The notes under the pieces were generated by a model. That model did no database searches. It saw only the letters and a program-made list of their open reading frames with translations, and was not told where the DNA came from. A DNA stretch of 30,180 nucleotides from a virus. Positions 28,378-30,180 of the stretch are shown piece after piece (position 1 is the first letter of the stretch; each line of letters starts with the position of its first letter). The position numbers and the translations under genes are program-made. Location of the stretch: the IMG/VR virus record IMGVR_UViG_3300011416_000029, positions 1 through 30,180 of that record; one strand, given 5' to 3'.

Positions 28378-30180
28378 TATCGAAACATATTCGTCGGTGG
28401 ATCTTAAATCCGCCGGCGTTTACAAGTATTGCGAAAGCCCGGATTTTGAAATAATGCTAATCGGGTACCGGTACGACGACGGCGTGGTGCAAATGATCGA
28501 TATGGCCAACGCGCCATTTAGGGAAGTGGCCGAATTTATACACGCATTGACCAACCCGGCCATTATCAAAACGGCGTACAATGCACAATTCGAAATGGTT
28601 TGTTTGGCGCGCCGGTTTGACCTTGTTTTGGATCCGGCGGAGTGGCGTTGCACCATGGCCGACGCCGCCCGGCTCGGTTTACCATTCGGGTTGGACAAAG
28701 TTGCGCAAGTGTTACAATTAGGAACAAAAAAGGACACGCGCGGACGGGCATTAATAAAGTATTTTTCGGTACCTTGTACGTCCACCATAATCAATGGCGG
28801 ACGGACGCGAAATTTACCCCACCACGCGCCGGATCGATGGGCGGCGTTTATCGACTATTGCCGCACGGACGTAATTACAGAATCGGCCATACGGGACGCA
28901 ATATCGTTTTACACGGTACCCGATTTTGAAAAACCCATATTCGCTTTGGATCAGACCATAAACGCGCGCGGCGTGTTGGTGGATTTAGTGTTGGTAAAAA
29001 ATGCCATCCGGATCAACGACGAATATACGGCGCGGATGATTTCGGAAGCCGTGGCCATTACGGGTTTACGGAACCCAAACAGCGTGGCACAATTACGGGC
29101 GTGGTTGGAAAAGGAAACGGGCGCGGACGTGCCGGATCTTCGAAAGGACAACATACCGGCGATGATCGCGGCGGCCGATAGTGCGGCGGTGCGGCGGGTT
29201 TTAGAAATAAGGCAACGGATTAGTAAAAGTAGTATCAAAAAATATTATGCCATGCTAAACGGTGCAGGGTCGGACGGACGGATACGCGGTTTATTTCAAT
29301 ACTACGGTGCCAACCGTACCGGCCGTTGGGCGGGTCGCCATGTACAAGTACAAAACTTAATCAAAAACAATTTAGCGGATTTGGACGTGGCGCGCGGGTT
29401 AGTGCGGGATGGTGATTTGGATCAATTAGAATTAATGTACGGAAACGTTCCGGCGGTTTTGTCGCAACTAATCCGGACGGCATTTGTGCCACGACCGGGT
29501 CGGGTTTTACTCGTTTCGGATCTTGCCGCCATCGAAGCCCGGATAATCGCATGGTTGGCCGGGGAAACGTGGCGGATGGAAGTTTTTGCCGGCGACGGGA
29601 AAATTTACGAAGCGTCGGCGGCCGCCATGTTCCGGGTGCCGGTTGGGATGGTCGATCGGGATATGCGCGCCAAAGGGAAGATCGCCGAACTGGCATTGGG
29701 ATATCAGGGTGGCACCGGTGCGCTGTTAAAGATGGGATCGGCGGCCATGGGTATCCCGGACGAAGATTTGCCCGGTTTGGTGTCGCGGTGGCGCGCGGCC
29801 AACGGGAAGATCGTGGCGTTGTGGGCGGACGTGGAACGGGCGGCAATTGTCGCGGTGCAAAACGCCGGATCCATTGTTAAGGTGGGAAGGGTGGCGTATC
29901 AGGTACGGCGCGGGATCTTGTTTTGCAAGTTGCCATCGGGACGGGAAATGTGCTATTGGCGCCCACGGTTGGCACCGGGCAAGTTTGGTGGGATGCAAGT
30001 AACATACGAAGGACTAAACCAAACAACCAAACAATGGACGCGGATGGCCGCATACGGTGGACTATTGGTCGAAAATATCACGCAAGCCATCGCACGCGAC
30101 GTGTTGGCCGAAAAAATGATGGCGTTGGCCGATAGGGATATTTGTTTGCACGTCCACGATGAAATCGTTTTGGAAGTGGA
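28358..30180 (+). CDS. Phage family A DNA polymerase (3' end outside the window)
   Basis: At least 607 residues from the ATG at 28358, open to the right edge. The N-terminal 3'-5' exonuclease domain starts MTVLNIDIETYSSVDLKSAG (Asp7 and Glu9 as DxE). The polymerase part has motif A at LLVSDLAAIEARIIAWLAGE (Asp388), motif B around MRAKGKIAELALGYQGGTG, and motif C at CLHVHDEIVLEV (His600-Asp601). These are the core motifs of phage polymerases of the Pol I type. Motif A reads DLAAIEAR instead of the more usual DFSAIEAR. It copies the phage genome together with the ssDNA-binding protein and nuclease upstream. Confidence 0.93.
   Translation, partial: MTVLNIDIETYSSVDLKSAGVYKYCESPDFEIMLIGYRYDDGVVQMIDMANAPFREVAEFIHALTNPAIIKTAYNAQFEMVCLARRFDLVLDPAEWRCTMADAARLGLPFGLDKVAQVLQLGTKKDTRGRALIKYFSVPCTSTIINGGRTRNLPHHAPDRWAAFIDYCRTDVITESAIRDAISFYTVPDFEKPIFALDQTINARGVLVDLVLVKNAIRINDEYTARMISEAVAITGLRNPNSVAQLRAWLEKETGADVPDLRKDNIPAMIAAADSAAVRRVLEIRQRISKSSIKKYYAMLNGAGSDGRIRGLFQYYGANRTGRWAGRHVQVQNLIKNNLADLDVARGLVRDGDLDQLELMYGNVPAVLSQLIRTAFVPRPGRVLLVSDLAAIEARIIAWLAGETWRMEVFAGDGKIYEASAAAMFRVPVGMVDRDMRAKGKIAELALGYQGGTGALLKMGSAAMGIPDEDLPGLVSRWRAANGKIVALWADVERAAIVAVQNAGSIVKVGRVAYQVRRGILFCKLPSGREMCYWRPRLAPGKFGGMQVTYEGLNQTTKQWTRMAAYGGLLVENITQAIARDVLAEKMMALADRDICLHVHDEIVLEV

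Noticed and set aside
28642-30135. Plus-strand open frames at 28642-28929, 29551-29880 and 29923-30135
   Set aside because: They lie inside the DNA polymerase in another frame, lack any protein features, and the polymerase motifs are unambiguous.
1-30180. tRNA genes, rRNA, CRISPR array, insertion sequence, integrase or attachment sites
   Set aside because: Intergenic stretches are short and accounted for by promoters, terminators or small repeats. No cloverleaf, spaced repeats or transposase/recombinase motifs were seen.

Overview
This window looks like part of a tailed (siphovirus-type) phage or prophage of a Bacteroidota host. The evidence is a complete HK97-type head module (portal, prohead protease, major capsid protein), connector genes, a tail tube, a 958-residue tape measure, tail-tip and fibre genes, and then a phage replication cassette (DUF2800 nuclease, DUF2815 ssDNA-binding protein, family A DNA polymerase). 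The host assignment rests on promoters of the Bacteroidota form (TTTG, about 20 bases, TAnnTTTG), A-rich leaders without Shine-Dalgarno sequences, and tail proteins typical of phages of that phylum. No integrase, terminase, tRNA, rRNA or CRISPR array is visible, so the element is incomplete at both ends.

Layout. 1-3932: about a dozen very small genes, nearly all unrecognised, packed end to end on the plus strand and driven by at least four near-identical promoter/leader modules. A strong terminator (3938-3966) closes this region. 3997-10010: portal, a 43-residue overlapping ORF, prohead protease, major capsid protein, a small basic protein, two connector or neck proteins and the tail tube protein. 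10077-13933: two tail genes and the tape measure. 13930-18641: three large tail-tip or baseplate proteins, the last with a tail-collar domain. 18638-22737: three consecutive genes that each begin with a Sec-type signal peptide. 22749-24548: a TIM-barrel glycosidase-like protein with DUF4832 and PKD domains. 24520-24808: two tiny overlapping membrane proteins.

24895-25071 is the only convincing minus-strand gene, a 58-residue helix-turn-helix protein. It is transcribed away from the replication operon across a short intergenic region with Bacteroidota-type promoters facing both ways, which looks like a regulatory switch. 25164 to the end holds the replication genes. They are interrupted by a terminator and a fifth copy of the early promoter module at 27621-27676, so the gene at 27674 and the polymerase behind it share regulatory DNA with the small-gene region. 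The polymerase runs off the right edge.

Working together: the small genes and the replication block are probably co-regulated early functions. The 3997-24808 block is a nearly gapless late operon, with many ATGA, TTGA or TAATG junctions, that builds the virion. The fibre and glycosidase region probably handles binding to and digestion of host surface glycans. The most unusual items are the five-copy promoter/leader module, the run of signal peptides inside the tail-fibre region, the glycosidase, and the cysteine-rich end of a connector protein.
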